37,551 nucleotides of DNA from Anaerolineae bacterium (GCA_027002405.1 JALWZT010000305.1:1-37551); one strand, 5' to 3'. Shown: positions 1 through 7,850, counted from the stretch's first letter. Program-made: numbers and translations. Notes: generated by a model not told the origin, from the sequence alone.

Positions 1-202
1 AATCTAGCGAAGCGCAAAAACCACGGCATGGCGCTCGCTTCGCTCGCTAGATGCCCTTCGATTCCTCAGGGCAGGCTTCGCTCCCTTCGGTCGCTCAGCA
101 TGACGAACATCTGCGCAAATCAGCGTTGCGAAGCATCTGCGCAAATCTGCGTTCCCATTTTCGTTGTTATGTGGTGAGCTAACGCTCATGGTGACTGTTC
201 CG
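1..202 (+). repeat. Mosaic repeat unit (family 1), left-truncated by window edge
   Basis: This is the right-hand part of a family-1 unit. It opens inside the long palindromic module (TCTAGCGAAGCGC ... GCTCGCTAGATG ... GGTCGCTCAGCATGACGA), continues with the short-period ATCTGCGCAAATC module, and ends in the conserved terminus CTCATGGTGACTG near 185-197. The same end recurs at 5493-5505, 5934-5946, 14109-14121 and 22389-22401. It lies directly upstream of pgi and carries no gene. Confidence 0.8.
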
Positions 203-274
203 AAAGTTTGCCACCTGTCACCTTTTGGTGCCTTGGTGTTTTTACTCCCCGTACATGACTCCAGGAGGCATGTG

Positions 275-1918
275 ATGCCCAACCCGACCCAACTCCCCGC
301 CTGGCACGCACTGCAACAACATTATCAAGCCATCCAAAACATCCATATGCGGGACCTCTTCGCCGCGGACCCGCAGCGTTTTCAACGATTTTCCGTTCAG
401 TTCGAAGACCTGCTTCTGGACTATTCCAAAAACCGGATCACCCAGGAGACCATGGCTCTACTTATGGACTTGGCCCGGCAGGCAGGTCTGGCCGACGCTA
501 TCGAGGCCATGTTTCAAGGGAAGAAGATCAACCTTACGGAAAATCGCGCGGTCCTGCACGTGGCATTACGCAACCGCTCCAATCGCCCTATATGGGTGGA
601 CGGCCAGGATGTGATGCCCAAAGTGAACGGGGTTCTGGCCCGGATGCGTCGTTTTAGTGAAGCCGTTCGTTCGGGCCAATGGCGAGGATTCAGCGGAAAA
701 CCCATCACCGATGTGGTGAACATTGGCATTGGAGGGTCGGACCTTGGCCCGCGGATGGTCGTACGCGCGCTGACGCCCTACCATCATCCCCGGCTGCGCG
801 TGCATTTTGTCTCCAATGTGGATGGCACGGACATCGCCGAAACCCTGGCCACCCTGAACCCCGAGACAACCCTCTTCCTTATTGCCTCCAAAACCTTTAC
901 CACTCAGGAAACCATGGCCAATGCCCACACGGCTAGGGACTGGTTCATGCTTGCCGCCCGGGACACATCGGCCATTGCCAAACATTTTGTGGCCATGTCC
1001 ACTCATCGGGAAAGGGTCATGGCCTTTGGTATTGACCCGGAAAATATGTTTGAGTTTTGGGACTGGGTGGGGGGCCGCTATTCATTGTGGTCCGCGATCG
1101 GGCTTTCCATCGCCCTGGCCGTGGGGTTTGATCGATTCGAAGCCCTGCTGGCTGGAGCCCATGCCATGGATCAGCACTTCCGCACCGCGGCCTTCGAAGA
1201 AAACATCCCTGTCATCCTGGGAATGCTGGGGGTGTGGTACAACAACTTCTTTGGCGCCGAAACCCACGCGGTGCTCCCTTATGATCAGACCCTGGAGCTG
1301 CTGCCCGCACATCTGCAGCAATTGGATATGGAAAGCAACGGCAAAAGTGTCACGCTGGATGGTCAGTGGGTCGATTATCAGACGGGCCCTATTCTTTGGG
1401 GACGGCCGGGCACCAATGGGCAACACGCGTTTTACCAGCTCATCCATCAGGGCACGAAACTCATTCCGGCCGATTTCCTTGCCCCTGCCCAAAGCCATCA
1501 TCCCATTGGTCGACATCACGACATGCTCATCGCGAACTTCCTGGCTCAGACCGAGGCCTTGATGAAGGGCAAAACCGAGGAGGAAGTGCGAGCCGAACTC
1601 CGGGCCCAAGGTGTCCCCGACGAACAACTGGCGTTTCTGGTCCCGGCCAAGACATTTCCCGGCAACCGTCCCACCAACAGCATCCTTTTCAAAAAGCTCA
1701 CCCCTCGCACCTTGGGGAGCCTTATTGCCATGTATGAGCACAAAGTCTTTGTTCAGGGCGTTATCTGGCGTATCAACTCCTTTGACCAGATGGGGGTGGA
1801 ACTGGGCAAAGTGCTGGCCAAGGCCATCCTCCCCGAGCTGGAAGGCCCTGACCCCGTGCATACCCACGATAGCTCTACCAATGGTCTGATTCAGGCATAT
1901 AAGCGTTTCCGGGGGTAG
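275..1918 (+). CDS. pgi: Glucose-6-phosphate isomerase
   Basis: Cytosolic enzyme that interconverts glucose 6-phosphate and fructose 6-phosphate in glycolysis and gluconeogenesis. The 547-residue product has the usual length of the bacterial family (E. coli about 549). It carries the substrate-phosphate loop [11 protein letters not shown], the first PGI signature [16 protein letters not shown] and the C-terminal signature [10 protein letters not shown]. The ATG at 275 is chosen because AGGAGG lies at 263-268 with a 6-nt spacer; the open frame upstream to 164 runs into repeat DNA and is not expected to be translated. A small membrane protein gene follows within about 10 nt and is probably cotranscribed. 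All conserved motifs are intact and the call is secure. Confidence 0.97.
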   Translation: MPNPTQLPAWHALQQHYQAIQNIHMRDLFAADPQRFQRFSVQFEDLLLDYSKNRITQETMALLMDLARQAGLADAIEAMFQGKKINLTENRAVLHVALRNRSNRPIWVDGQDVMPKVNGVLARMRRFSEAVRSGQWRGFSGKPITDVVNIGIGGSDLGPRMVVRALTPYHHPRLRVHFVSNVDGTDIAETLATLNPETTLFLIASKTFTTQETMANAHTARDWFMLAARDTSAIAKHFVAMSTHRERVMAFGIDPENMFEFWDWVGGRYSLWSAIGLSIALAVGFDRFEALLAGAHAMDQHFRTAAFEENIPVILGMLGVWYNNFFGAETHAVLPYDQTLELLPAHLQQLDMESNGKSVTLDGQWVDYQTGPILWGRPGTNGQHAFYQLIHQGTKLIPADFLAPAQSHHPIGRHHDMLIANFLAQTEALMKGKTEEEVRAELRAQGVPDEQLAFLVPAKTFPGNRPTNSILFKKLTPRTLGSLIAMYEHKVFVQGVIWRINSFDQMGVELGKVLAKAILPELEGPDPVHTHDSSTNGLIQAYKRFRG

Positions 1919-1928
1919 CTTGCACCTT

Positions 1929-2594
1929 ATGAGTGATTTAGACAATTCCCTGAAAAACGCGCCTCGCTCCACTTCTTTTCGCGGGCCTGCTTCCCTTTAC
2001 GTGGTGGGGCGATCCCTGCGTGGCTGGTACGAAGATTGGTTTCAACAGTTTCTTTTCAACTTTTTGACCACGTTGGGCTGGGCGACGATCCTTTTGGGTC
2101 CGCCCATGCTTTTTGCCATGTACGAAGCCGCTCATGAGCGGGTTCGAGGCCGAGGCATTGAACTGTATGATTTCTTCCGGGCCGCGCGGCACCATGCCCG
2201 GGCCAGTTGGACGTGGGCGCTTGTTAACCTCCTGGTGGGGGTGGTCATTGGTGTCAATGTGCTCTTCTATTGGCAATGGGCGCGACCGTGGTCCATCTTT
2301 CTGGCCACGCTTTTTTTCTTTGCAGGGCTTTTCTGGGCCATGATTCAGATGTATGTCATCCCTTATTACATGGCCCAAAAGACCCCTTCCTTAAAACTGG
2401 CCCATAAAAACGCGGCCCTCACTTTTTTGGCCGCGCCCGGCTATACGGGGCTTTTGTTCTTCCTGACTCTCCTTCTTTACCTCCTAAGCCTCTTCTTTAT
2501 CCTCCCCTGGATTCTGGCTTTCCCTGCCTGGGCGGTCTTGTTGGGAGCCCAGGCCGTGCAGGACCGCTTGCAGGCGTACGGTGTAGAAATGTGA
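1929..2594 (+). CDS. Small multi-pass membrane protein, DUF624/YesL-like
   Basis: About 221 residues with four or five hydrophobic segments. The first, after an amphipathic N-terminus, ends in LGPPMLFAMYEAAHERVRG, a layout like the DUF624 (YesL) family of small membrane proteins often found near carbohydrate genes. Two later segments contain VGVVIGVNVLFYW and a long run of Leu/Phe before the C-terminus. The start is uncertain: the ATG at 1929 lies ten bases after the pgi stop without a good ribosome-binding site, and a TTG at 1920 is an alternative. Close spacing suggests it is read together with pgi, perhaps by translational reinitiation. The molecular function is unknown and the family assignment is by overall look only. 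Confidence 0.75.
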   Translation: MSDLDNSLKNAPRSTSFRGPASLYVVGRSLRGWYEDWFQQFLFNFLTTLGWATILLGPPMLFAMYEAAHERVRGRGIELYDFFRAARHHARASWTWALVNLLVGVVIGVNVLFYWQWARPWSIFLATLFFFAGLFWAMIQMYVIPYYMAQKTPSLKLAHKNAALTFLAAPGYTGLLFFLTLLLYLLSLFFILPWILAFPAWAVLLGAQAVQDRLQAYGVEM

Positions 2595-3052
2595 GTATGA
2601 TTTGCAAAAATTGCAAGAACACAGAGTTTCGCAGTCGCTACGGGCGATGGCTCACCCCAGAAAATGGGAACACTGATGACACTGATACTTTGTAACGCTG
2701 ATTTGCGCAGATGATTTCTTATAATGACGAAACCTCCTATCAAAACGACTTTCTCCCACAGGGCCATGGGACCTGGTCGGAATGCCCACCATCGCGGGGA
2801 GCCATAGTTGGCCCAACATCGCAGGTTTTTGCCCGGTTCGGCGTAGTGGGGGCAATGGGTGCACAGCACGCGGATTTCGATCGCCTCGAAAAAAGCCAGG
2901 ATGAAGGCGATCCAGGGGATGAGCCACTAGGCATTTTTGCAGTGGAGCCGATTTTCATCAAATTTTCCAACGATTTTCCAGCATCGGCTCGTCCGTCTTT
3001 GTATAATAAAGAACAAAGATGTACGACAACGGTCCTCCTATAAGGTGATATC
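2595..3052. other. Intergenic region: repeat fragments, gene remnant, leader of the next gene
   Basis: No intact gene is visible. 2640-2715 holds short-period text of the mosaic family (AACGCTGATTTGCGCAGATG and a GGGAACACTGATGACACTG stretch). 2716-2926 is a minus-strand gene remnant, listed separately. A TATAAT hexamer at 3002-3007 and the purine-rich AAGGTGA at 3042-3048 could serve the downstream gene at 3053, but no convincing -35 box lies at the right distance. Confidence 0.6.
2716..2926 (-). pseudogene. Truncated remnant of a membrane protein with CTHCPHY motif
   Basis: Read on the minus strand from 2926, an open stretch of about 70 codons encodes a hydrophobic segment (LIPWIAFILAFF), then EIRVLCTHCPHYAEPGK, a Cys-Trp-Ala-Asn-Tyr-Gly stretch, RPGPMALWEKVVLIGGF, and then nonsense derived from the mosaic repeat. 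An in-frame TAG stands immediately upstream at 2927-2929. The CxxCPxY and RPGPM pieces look like a conserved membrane-associated family of unknown function, but I cannot name it. The sudden change into repeat text at about 2715 suggests repeat insertion or recombination removed the 3' part. Confidence 0.55.
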
Positions 3053-4021
3053 ATGCCAGCCGATGTCATTCAGGTTCAATACGACACCTTACAAGAAATC
3101 GCGTCGATCTGGGGACGCGCACAAGACCGCCATATCCAAACCAAACAGGCGTTGGTGCAGTGTGTGGACCAGCTACGTAATGGGGGGTGGGAAGGGCTCG
3201 GCGCAGCCGCTTTTTTTGCAGAAATGGATGAGGATGTGTTTCCCGCGCTGGAACGACTGGTTCAGGCCCTGGGCGAAGCGCAACGAGTGACGACCCAGAT
3301 CATCACCATCTTCCGTGAGGCGGAAGAGGAAGCAGCCCGCCCCTTCCGAGAATTAGCCATAAACTGGACTCGACCCAGGACTAGCGCGCCGGGCGTGTCC
3401 ACACCCACCCAAAGGCCGGGATGGTGGGATCGTCTGTTGGAAGTGGGGGAGAAGATTGCCGATTGGGTAGACAAAGTCGATACCTGGCTACCGGCCGTGG
3501 CGTTGCCCTTTGTGTTGGTTGGTTTGAAGGAAGGCATCCGTTATCCTGGCCAGATCATCGTGGATTTACCCGACTGGCTGGGACCAGCGCGGCGTTGGTT
3601 GCGGGGTATGGTGAATATGTCGGAGCATCTGACCCACATCAAGGGGTCGAACATGGCCCGGCATATTGCTGGTCAGGTGGATATCGGGCCGTTGGATTTG
3701 GCGCTTTTCGGAATCGAAGGAGCGCTCGATACCTATTATTCCTGGCAGCGTCACGCGGAGGAATATGCCTCCTACCACGATCCCACCCGTGAACTCTCGG
3801 CCCGAATTGTGGATGGCATGATCGCCTTTATGCCGGCGACGGGTGAACTTTTTGGAGGCTTTCTCGGTTGGAAGGGGGGGCGATGGCTGGTGGCTTTGTT
3901 GGAGGATTCATCGCCGGCCCGCCTGGCGCAGCTGTGGGCGCGATCATCGGCGGCGTCGCCGGTGGTATTTTTGGAGGGTGGCTTGGCCATGAGGGCGGCA
4001 AAGACCTGGGCGATTTCGTAG
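3053..4021 (+). CDS. WXG100-like (ESAT-6 superfamily) protein, zero-frame product
   Basis: The first 100 residues are predicted to form two helices joined by a Gly-Gly-Trp-Glu-Gly turn (W46, G48), the hallmark of WXG100 proteins exported by type VII-like systems. The following GAAAFFAEMDEDVFPALERLV is typical of the second helix. A linker (TSAPGVSTPTQRPGWW) and a middle domain follow, including WLPAVALPFVLVGLKEGIRYPG. After residue 276 the zero frame gives an unconvincing 46-residue tail, whereas the -1 frame gives a glycine-zipper domain (next entry), so the functional protein probably continues to 4155 (about 367 residues). The start ATG at 3053 has AAGGTGA at 3042-3048. Two membrane/PH-like genes follow at once. 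Targeting or toxin function is inference; no secretion genes are in the window. Confidence 0.75.
   Translation: MPADVIQVQYDTLQEIASIWGRAQDRHIQTKQALVQCVDQLRNGGWEGLGAAAFFAEMDEDVFPALERLVQALGEAQRVTTQIITIFREAEEEAARPFRELAINWTRPRTSAPGVSTPTQRPGWWDRLLEVGEKIADWVDKVDTWLPAVALPFVLVGLKEGIRYPGQIIVDLPDWLGPARRWLRGMVNMSEHLTHIKGSNMARHIAGQVDIGPLDLALFGIEGALDTYYSWQRHAEEYASYHDPTRELSARIVDGMIAFMPATGELFGGFLGWKGGRWLVALLEDSSPARLAQLWARSSAASPVVFLEGGLAMRAAKTWAIS
3874..3880 (+). promoter_or_regulatory. G_GGG_GGG heptamer: possible -1 frameshift site (or indel)
   Basis: Seven G residues are phased so that the zero frame reads AAG GGG GGG CGA. A slip of one base backwards reads AAG GGG GGG GCG ATG GCT and joins the WXG100-like frame to the glycine-zipper frame. 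This fits the X_XXY_YYZ arrangement of bacterial -1 slippery sites. An eighth G in the true genome, or a recent one-base deletion, would have the same effect, so programmed frameshifting is not proven. Confidence 0.45.
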
Positions 4022-4155
4022 ATAGAAAGTGGCGCAATAAAGCGATTGATTTTCTTGACAACACCATTGTACAACCCATTACCGATGGGATCAACCAGGT
4101 GATGGAAGCATTCCAATCGCAGCCATCACCGGTCGGCGCAGGCGGCGGTTGGTAG
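3883..4155 (+). CDS. Glycine-zipper C-terminal part of the WXG100-like protein (-1 frame)
   Basis: About 90 residues in the -1 frame relative to the upstream gene. It begins with a dense glycine zipper (MAGGFVGGFIAGPPG, then AVGAIIGGVAGGIFGGWLG) and continues with the charged GKDLGDFVDRKWRNKAIDF and a Gly-rich end. GxxxG-rich segments of this sort usually pack as membrane helices in pore-forming or effector proteins. The reading frame is smoothly continued by the upstream frame (GELFGGFLGWKGG) if one base is gained at 3874-3880. It ends 12 nt before the next start, with AGGAG at 4159-4163, the normal spacing of an operon, which argues that this frame rather than the zero frame is the native end. 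Independent translation from ATG 3883 is less likely. Confidence 0.6.
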   Translation: MAGGFVGGFIAGPPGAAVGAIIGGVAGGIFGGWLGHEGGKDLGDFVDRKWRNKAIDFLDNTIVQPITDGINQVMEAFQSQPSPVGAGGGW

Positions 4156-4167
4156 CAGGAGACGTCC

Positions 4168-4674
4168 ATGACTCAAGAGACTGAGTTTCCCATGGTCATC
4201 CATGGTTCCCTCAAGCGCAAGGTCGTTTTTGTGATCTTGCTGGTGATTGCCATTTCTATAGGCCTGTTTCTGCTAACTGTCACACCGCATCGTCGCGGCC
4301 TGATTAACTTAATTCTTTTCCGCGCTATGGGATTGTTGGTGTTGGGCCTGCTGCTCGCCTCTATCCCACGCATTTTCGATATCTTGTTTCGCCCTCTCAC
4401 TCGGCTGGATGTGGAGGGTGTGCAGGTAGGTAAACGCGTCATTCCCTGGGACGAGATCATAGGTATTCGTTGTGTGCATGATGCCGAGAACCAATCCATC
4501 TATCTGAGAGTGCGAGACCCCCATTCGTATCAAACCATGAATGTCTGGAACAAACGATTCGGCTATCAGCAAGAGGATGAAGTTTACCTCAATTTCTCCC
4601 CCGCGTCCCCCGAAGATTTTCGTCGAGTTTGCGCTTTCTTGCGTCAACAAATCCGGAAGAATATCCATGGTTGA
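4168..4674 (+). CDS. Two-helix membrane protein with PH-like domain (paralog 1)
   Basis: 168 residues: two transmembrane helices (about 19-37, VVFVILLVIAISIGLFLL, and 48-66, LFRAMGLLVLGLLLASIP) followed by a cytosolic domain of beta strands with VIPWDEIIGIRC. It ends in SPEDFRRVCAFLRQQI. The layout resembles the STM3941/PH-like small membrane proteins. It shares this plan and the VIPW-(D/E)-x-I and SPEDFR-x-x-C motifs with the next gene, so the two arose by tandem duplication. The start ATG follows GCAGGAGA at 4156-4163, and the stop overlaps the next start. The position behind a WXG100/glycine-zipper gene suggests a partner or immunity role, which is inference. Confidence 0.75.
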   Translation: MTQETEFPMVIHGSLKRKVVFVILLVIAISIGLFLLTVTPHRRGLINLILFRAMGLLVLGLLLASIPRIFDILFRPLTRLDVEGVQVGKRVIPWDEIIGIRCVHDAENQSIYLRVRDPHSYQTMNVWNKRFGYQQEDEVYLNFSPASPEDFRRVCAFLRQQIRKNIHG

Positions 4675-5164
4675 TATGTCTCCCCTGGTTCTTCATACCA
4701 ATCCCGAAGCCATTTTGAAAACATTAGCCATAGCGTGCTTTGCTTGGTTGGCGGGGATTACGCTGGCCCTTGCGCCTCTTTGGGAGCCTCGACTACCTGC
4801 GTATTTACGGGCTTCGCCCATCGTCATTGGTCCGAAATCCAGTGTGCTGGCAGGGATTCTCGGTTTGTTCGTGGCCATTCTTGCCACCTTTCTTCTGTGG
4901 CAGATGGTGCGTTATCCAGAAATTATTGTGGACGAGGTTGGCATCCATCGTCCTCCCTCGATGGTCATCCCTTGGGAGCAGATTGAGTCTGTCGCTTGCC
5001 TTCCTGAGGAAGAGAAAGTCGTGATCACGCTCACGGCGGATAACACCCTGGTGGGAAAGACCGAGGTGCTCACCAACCCACATATCATCTCCCCCCTCCT
5101 TTCGCCCGAAGATTTCCGCAAGTTGTGCCAACGCCTAGAGCAAGGCATGCTGTTCCGAAAATAG
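4667..5164 (+). CDS. Two-helix membrane protein with PH-like domain (paralog 2)
   Basis: 165 residues if started at ATG 4667, which overlaps the previous gene by eight bases; ATG 4676 is an alternative. GGAAGA at 4655-4660 can serve as the ribosome-binding site. Two membrane helices (KTLAIACFAWLAGITLAL and VLAGILGLFVAILATFLLW) precede a strand-rich domain with EIIVDEVGIHRPPS, MVIPWEQIESVAC and SPEDFRKLCQRLEQ. It is a diverged tandem copy of the preceding gene. The last four codons (Phe-Arg-Lys-stop) are exactly TTCCGAAAATAG, the conserved first 12 bases of the mosaic repeat that begins here, so the repeat supplies the C-terminus and stop codon. Confidence 0.75.
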   Translation: MVDMSPLVLHTNPEAILKTLAIACFAWLAGITLALAPLWEPRLPAYLRASPIVIGPKSSVLAGILGLFVAILATFLLWQMVRYPEIIVDEVGIHRPPSMVIPWEQIESVACLPEEEKVVITLTADNTLVGKTEVLTNPHIISPLLSPEDFRKLCQRLEQGMLFRK

Positions 5165-5505
5165 GATCAGGATTAGGATTGAGGATTGTTAGGCCGAGGT
5201 TAGGCGCGAGCAGGAGTAATCAGTGATCAGTCATCAGTAATCAGTAGCGCCTTGCGACGTCATTCCGAGGGAGCGAAGCGACCGAGGAATCTAGCGAAGC
5301 GCAAAAACCACGGCACGGCGCTCGCTTCGCTCGCTAGATGCTTCGCTCCCTCCGGTCGCTCAGCATGACGAACATCTGCGGCGATCTGCGTTGCGAAGCA
5401 TCGGCGCAAATCTGCGTTCCCTTCACCTGCCACTTGCTACTTGCAAACTTGCCACCTGCGTTCTATTTTCGTCGTTATGCGGTGAGCTTTCGCTCATGGT
5501 GACTG
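5153..5505 (+). repeat. Mosaic repeat unit (family 1)
   Basis: Begins TTCCGAAAATAGGATCAGG, then has GGATTAGGATT and AATCAGTGATCAGTCATCAG short-period modules, the long palindromic module at 5259-5371 (TCATTCCGAGGGAGCG ... CAGCATGACGA), ATCTGCG repeats and a TTGCCACCTGC module. It closes with TCGTTATGCGGTGAGC and CTCATGGTGACTG. It overlaps the last 12 bases of the upstream gene and abuts the next unit head-to-tail. Confidence 0.85.
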
Positions 5506-5701
5506 TTCCGTAAATAGCGTTGTGTTCGTTTGCAAAAGCAACTCGAAGCCCACGTTGGGCGAGGCAGCAATGGGCGTGATGCGTGAAACGTGAAACGTGA
5601 GAACCTTACGCATCACGCATCACGCATCACGTTTCACGGTCTGCCAGCCTGGCTGCGAGGCGTTTTCACCCGTATCGGTGGACAGTCGTCCGTGGTGACT
5701 G
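5506..5701 (+). repeat. Mosaic repeat unit (family 1), GTGAAACGTG variant
   Basis: 196 bp starting TTCCGTAAATAGCG and ending GTGGTGACTG. The interior contains GTTCGTTTGCAAAAGCAAC, GCCCACGTTGGGCGAGG, and a central palindromic array of GTGAAACGTGA and TCACGCATCACG words. It is nearly the same as 14692-14880 and matches, inverted, 28237-28439. It carries no open reading frame of interest. Confidence 0.85.
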
Positions 5702-5946
5702 TTCCGAAAATAGAGCCTCGCGACGTCATTCCGAGGGAGCGAAGCGACCGAGGCATGTCCTGAGCGCAGTCGAAGGAAATCTAGCGAAGCGCAAAAACCA
5801 CGGCATGGCGCTCGCTTCGCTCGCTAGATGCTTCGCTCCCTTCGGTCGCTCAGCATGACGAATATCTGCGTCAATCTGCGTCGCATCTGCGTCAATCTGT
5901 GTTCTATTTTCATCGTTATGTGGTGAGCTACTGCTCATGGTGACTG
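5702..5946 (+). repeat. Mosaic repeat unit (family 1), long-palindrome variant
   Basis: Starts TTCCGAAAATAGAGCC and ends CTCATGGTGACTG. It holds the long palindromic module at 5725-5861 with an extra insertion (GGCATGTCCTGAGCGCAGTC) between its arms, followed by ATCTGCGTCAATCTGCG repeats. It is the third of three head-to-tail units. A 12-base start motif of a further, truncated unit follows at 5947-5958 and runs as AACGCAGATGAACGC text to the end of the cupin gene at 6006. Confidence 0.85.
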
Positions 5947-6005
5947 TTCCGTAAATAGAGAACGCAGATGAACGCTAATAGAAACAGATTCACGCAGATA
6001 AATCT

Positions 6006-6371
6006 TTAATCAGATCCCTCATCCAGTATCTCGATTTTATCAGGCAGGTTGGGGACGATGCACAAAAATTCATAGGGCTCATCGCCGATGTTGGCATACC
6101 AGTGGGGAACCCCCGCGGGGATGAGCAACACATCGCCTGCCTGGGCCACGATCTCCTCATCGCCCAGGCCCACCAGGGCCCGACCCCGCAGCACGTATTG
6201 CTCATGCTCCACCTGGTTGGTGTGCTTGGGCATGCCCCCGCCCGGCTGCATGACGAACTTGCGCATGGCGAAATGGGGACCTTCCTCGGGCGAGATCAGC
6301 ACCTGAATCGTGGTGCCCTCGCCTGCCTGCACGACTTGCGGCTCAACGTCATCACTGTGTTTGACGAACAT
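6006..6371 (-). CDS. Single-domain cupin protein
   Basis: 121 residues, the size of a minimal cupin barrel. Motif 1 reads GGGMPKHTNQVEHEQYVLRG with putative metal ligands His50, His56 and Glu57. Motif 2 is GDVLLIPAGVPHWYANIG with His90. Such proteins bind a divalent metal and act as small isomerases, dioxygenases or sensors; nothing here fixes the substrate. The start at 6371 has GGAG nine bases upstream. It is the last gene of the minus-strand formate dehydrogenase run, about 45 bases after the small antitoxin-like gene. The stop codon lies at the very edge of repeat text (GCAGATAAATCTTTAATC), so the last residues may be repeat-derived. Confidence 0.85.
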   Translation of the reverse strand: MFVKHSDDVEPQVVQAGEGTTIQVLISPEEGPHFAMRKFVMQPGGGMPKHTNQVEHEQYVLRGRALVGLGDEEIVAQAGDVLLIPAGVPHWYANIGDEPYEFLCIVPNLPDKIEILDEGSD

Positions 6372-6416
6372 GGGTCTTTACTCCATTCGAAATGTGTGGA
6401 AAAGCACAATGGGAGT

Positions 6417-6620
6417 TCAATGCTGCTTATTATCGCCATCGGTTGAAGCCAACGCCTCCCATGGAATGCCTTTGCCCGCGCGCAGACTCTTCCGCGCGGC
6501 CATAATCCTCTCTAGAAAACGCGGATCATGCTCCAATCGAGATCCAAACTGGCCTTCATTGGATTGTGGTTGAATCGATAGTTCATTCGTGTTTTTCTCA
6601 TTCGTATCTTTCTTCTTCAT
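6417..6620 (-). CDS. Small antitoxin-like hypothetical protein
   Basis: 67 residues. The N-terminus is polar and low in complexity (MKKKDTNEKNTNE). The C-terminal half, DPRFLERIMAARKSLRAGKG followed by IPWEAL, is an amphipathic helix with the (R)FLERI-x3-R-x5-G-x-G-I-x-x-E-x-L pattern seen at the toxin-binding tails of many small antitoxins. A purine-rich AAGGGAA lies about eight bases before the ATG. No toxin gene adjoins it, although higBA stands about 850 bases upstream on the same strand. It may be an orphan antitoxin or an unrelated regulator. The coding call is moderate and the function is a guess. Confidence 0.45.
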   Translation of the reverse strand: MKKKDTNEKNTNELSIQPQSNEGQFGSRLEHDPRFLERIMAARKSLRAGKGIPWEALASTDGDNKQH

Positions 6621-6650
6621 TATCCGTGTTCCCTTTCATCCGTGTTATTT

Positions 6651-7451
6651 TCAGCCAAATCGCTCCTCCCCCGCATACACCCGGAACCCGCCCCGCCGAA
6701 TGTAACCCACCAGGGTCATGCCCCAGGCCCGGGCCAGGGCCACGGAGCGGCTGGTGGGCGAGGTGCGAGAGGCAATGAGGGGAACGCCCATCTTCGCGGC
6801 TTTGCCCAGCATCTCCGAACTGATCCGCCCCGTGGTGACGATGATCCGCCCGGCTGTTTCCATCTCCGCCTGCATGGCCTGGCCCCACAGCTTGTCCAGC
6901 GTATTGTGGCGGCCAACATCTTCGGCGAGGATCAGCACCTGGTCGGGCGTGCATAATGCGGACGCGTGCACCCCGCGGGTGATGGGGTAGAGGGTTTCCG
7001 CGGCCCGCATCTCGTAGTAGCGGGCGATGAGCTGCTCGGGTGTGAGATGGAGGTCGGGGAAGGCGGGCGCGGGGCGATGGATCAGGTCGTCGAAGGTGAC
7101 GCCCCCGCCACACCCCGCGGTGCGGATGGCGTCCGCGGCCGCGGGCGGGGTCGTGTGGCGATGCAACCACACATCCACACACGTGCCCGAGGGGCTCACC
7201 CGCACGTCGGCCACGTCCTCCGGGCCGTCGATGACGCCCTCCGCGCGCAGGAAGCCCAGGGCCAGGGCTTCCTGCTCCATGGGGGTGGCCATGAACCGGG
7301 CCAGGGTCTGGCCGTTCACCTGGATGCAGACCGCGGTCTCGGCGATCACCCCGCCTGCGACCTGGCGCCACTGGCCCCGATCATACTCGCGCCAGAGGGC
7401 CTCGCTGGCTCCCTCTGGCAGATGAGTTGTGTGGGGAAGGGACAAAGTCAT
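6651..7451 (-). CDS. fdhD: Formate dehydrogenase accessory sulfurtransferase FdhD
   Basis: 266 residues. FdhD carries sulfur from IscS to the molybdenum cofactor of formate dehydrogenase and is needed for enzyme activity. The conserved blocks ITRGVHASALC, LAEDVGRHNTLDKLWG, TTGRISSEMLGKAAKMGVPL and IASRTSPTSRSVALA are all present. The catalytic loop reads TAGCGGGVTFDDL with Cys114 alone, instead of the CxxC pair of the E. coli protein; single-Cys versions are known to occur. It lies 21 bases behind higA and downstream of fdhA on the same strand, which matches its role as a maturation factor for that enzyme. No clear ribosome-binding site precedes the ATG, so coupling to upstream translation is possible. 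Confidence 0.95.
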   Translation of the reverse strand: MTLSLPHTTHLPEGASEALWREYDRGQWRQVAGGVIAETAVCIQVNGQTLARFMATPMEQEALALGFLRAEGVIDGPEDVADVRVSPSGTCVDVWLHRHTTPPAAADAIRTAGCGGGVTFDDLIHRPAPAFPDLHLTPEQLIARYYEMRAAETLYPITRGVHASALCTPDQVLILAEDVGRHNTLDKLWGQAMQAEMETAGRIIVTTGRISSEMLGKAAKMGVPLIASRTSPTSRSVALARAWGMTLVGYIRRGGFRVYAGEERFG

Positions 7452-7472
7452 GGAATGGGACGAGAGCGGGGA

Positions 7473-7850
7473 TCATTTCGCTACGATGGCGTCCGCGTCG
7501 CGATCATGGAGACTGACTGATTGAATGCGGGGCGTGTAGCGGGTGGCCGACGCAGCTTCTGTAGACACAATGGTGTCCAGAAGCGCTTCCGGATGTTTTT
7601 CTGCGACCTGCAGTAACACGCGGGCCGGCCCATGGGGGGTGCGCCTTCCCTGTTCCCAATTCTGCAACGTACGAACGCTGATGCCCAACAAAAGGGCGAA
7701 TTTTTGTTGAGTCAGCCCCATTCGGGCGCGAATGGCTTTGACGTCCGGCACATCGATTGTGAACGTTCGGGAAGGCTCGGTTTCGCCTCGTAGAATGGCG
7801 CCGCCTTCGCGCACGCTGGCAACGAGTTCTTGAAACAGGTCCTCTTTCAT
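7473..7850 (-). CDS. higA: Antitoxin of HigB-HigA type (XRE family)
   Basis: 125 residues. An N-terminal segment (KEDLFQELVASVREGGAIL) leads into an XRE helix-turn-helix: MGLTQQKFALLLGISVRTLQ with NWEQGRRTP at about 44-72. This is the usual layout of NadS/HigA antitoxins, which neutralise the toxin and repress their own promoter. The start at 7850 overlaps the toxin stop (ATGA), typical of the toxin-first higBA order. The last 30 residues (after LLDTIVS) are beyond the usual end of the family and may be an extension acquired locally. Operator and promoter are seen at 8177-8205. Confidence 0.9.
   Translation of the reverse strand: MKEDLFQELVASVREGGAILRGETEPSRTFTIDVPDVKAIRARMGLTQQKFALLLGISVRTLQNWEQGRRTPHGPARVLLQVAEKHPEALLDTIVSTEAASATRYTPRIQSVSLHDRDADAIVAK

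Noticed and set aside
2979-3007. Full sigma-70 promoter before the WXG100-like gene
   Set aside because: The TATAAT at 3002 is good, but no -35 box lies 16-18 bases upstream.
5218-5245. AATCAGTGATCAGTCATCAG words as a possible CRISPR array
   Set aside because: The period is only 7-8 bases, there are no spacers of constant length and no cas genes; it is one block of the mosaic repeat.
5153-5946. Family-1 repeats as insertion sequences with inverted ends
   Set aside because: The two conserved ends are not inverted copies of each other, no target duplication was found, and no transposase is encoded. They are therefore listed as repeats.
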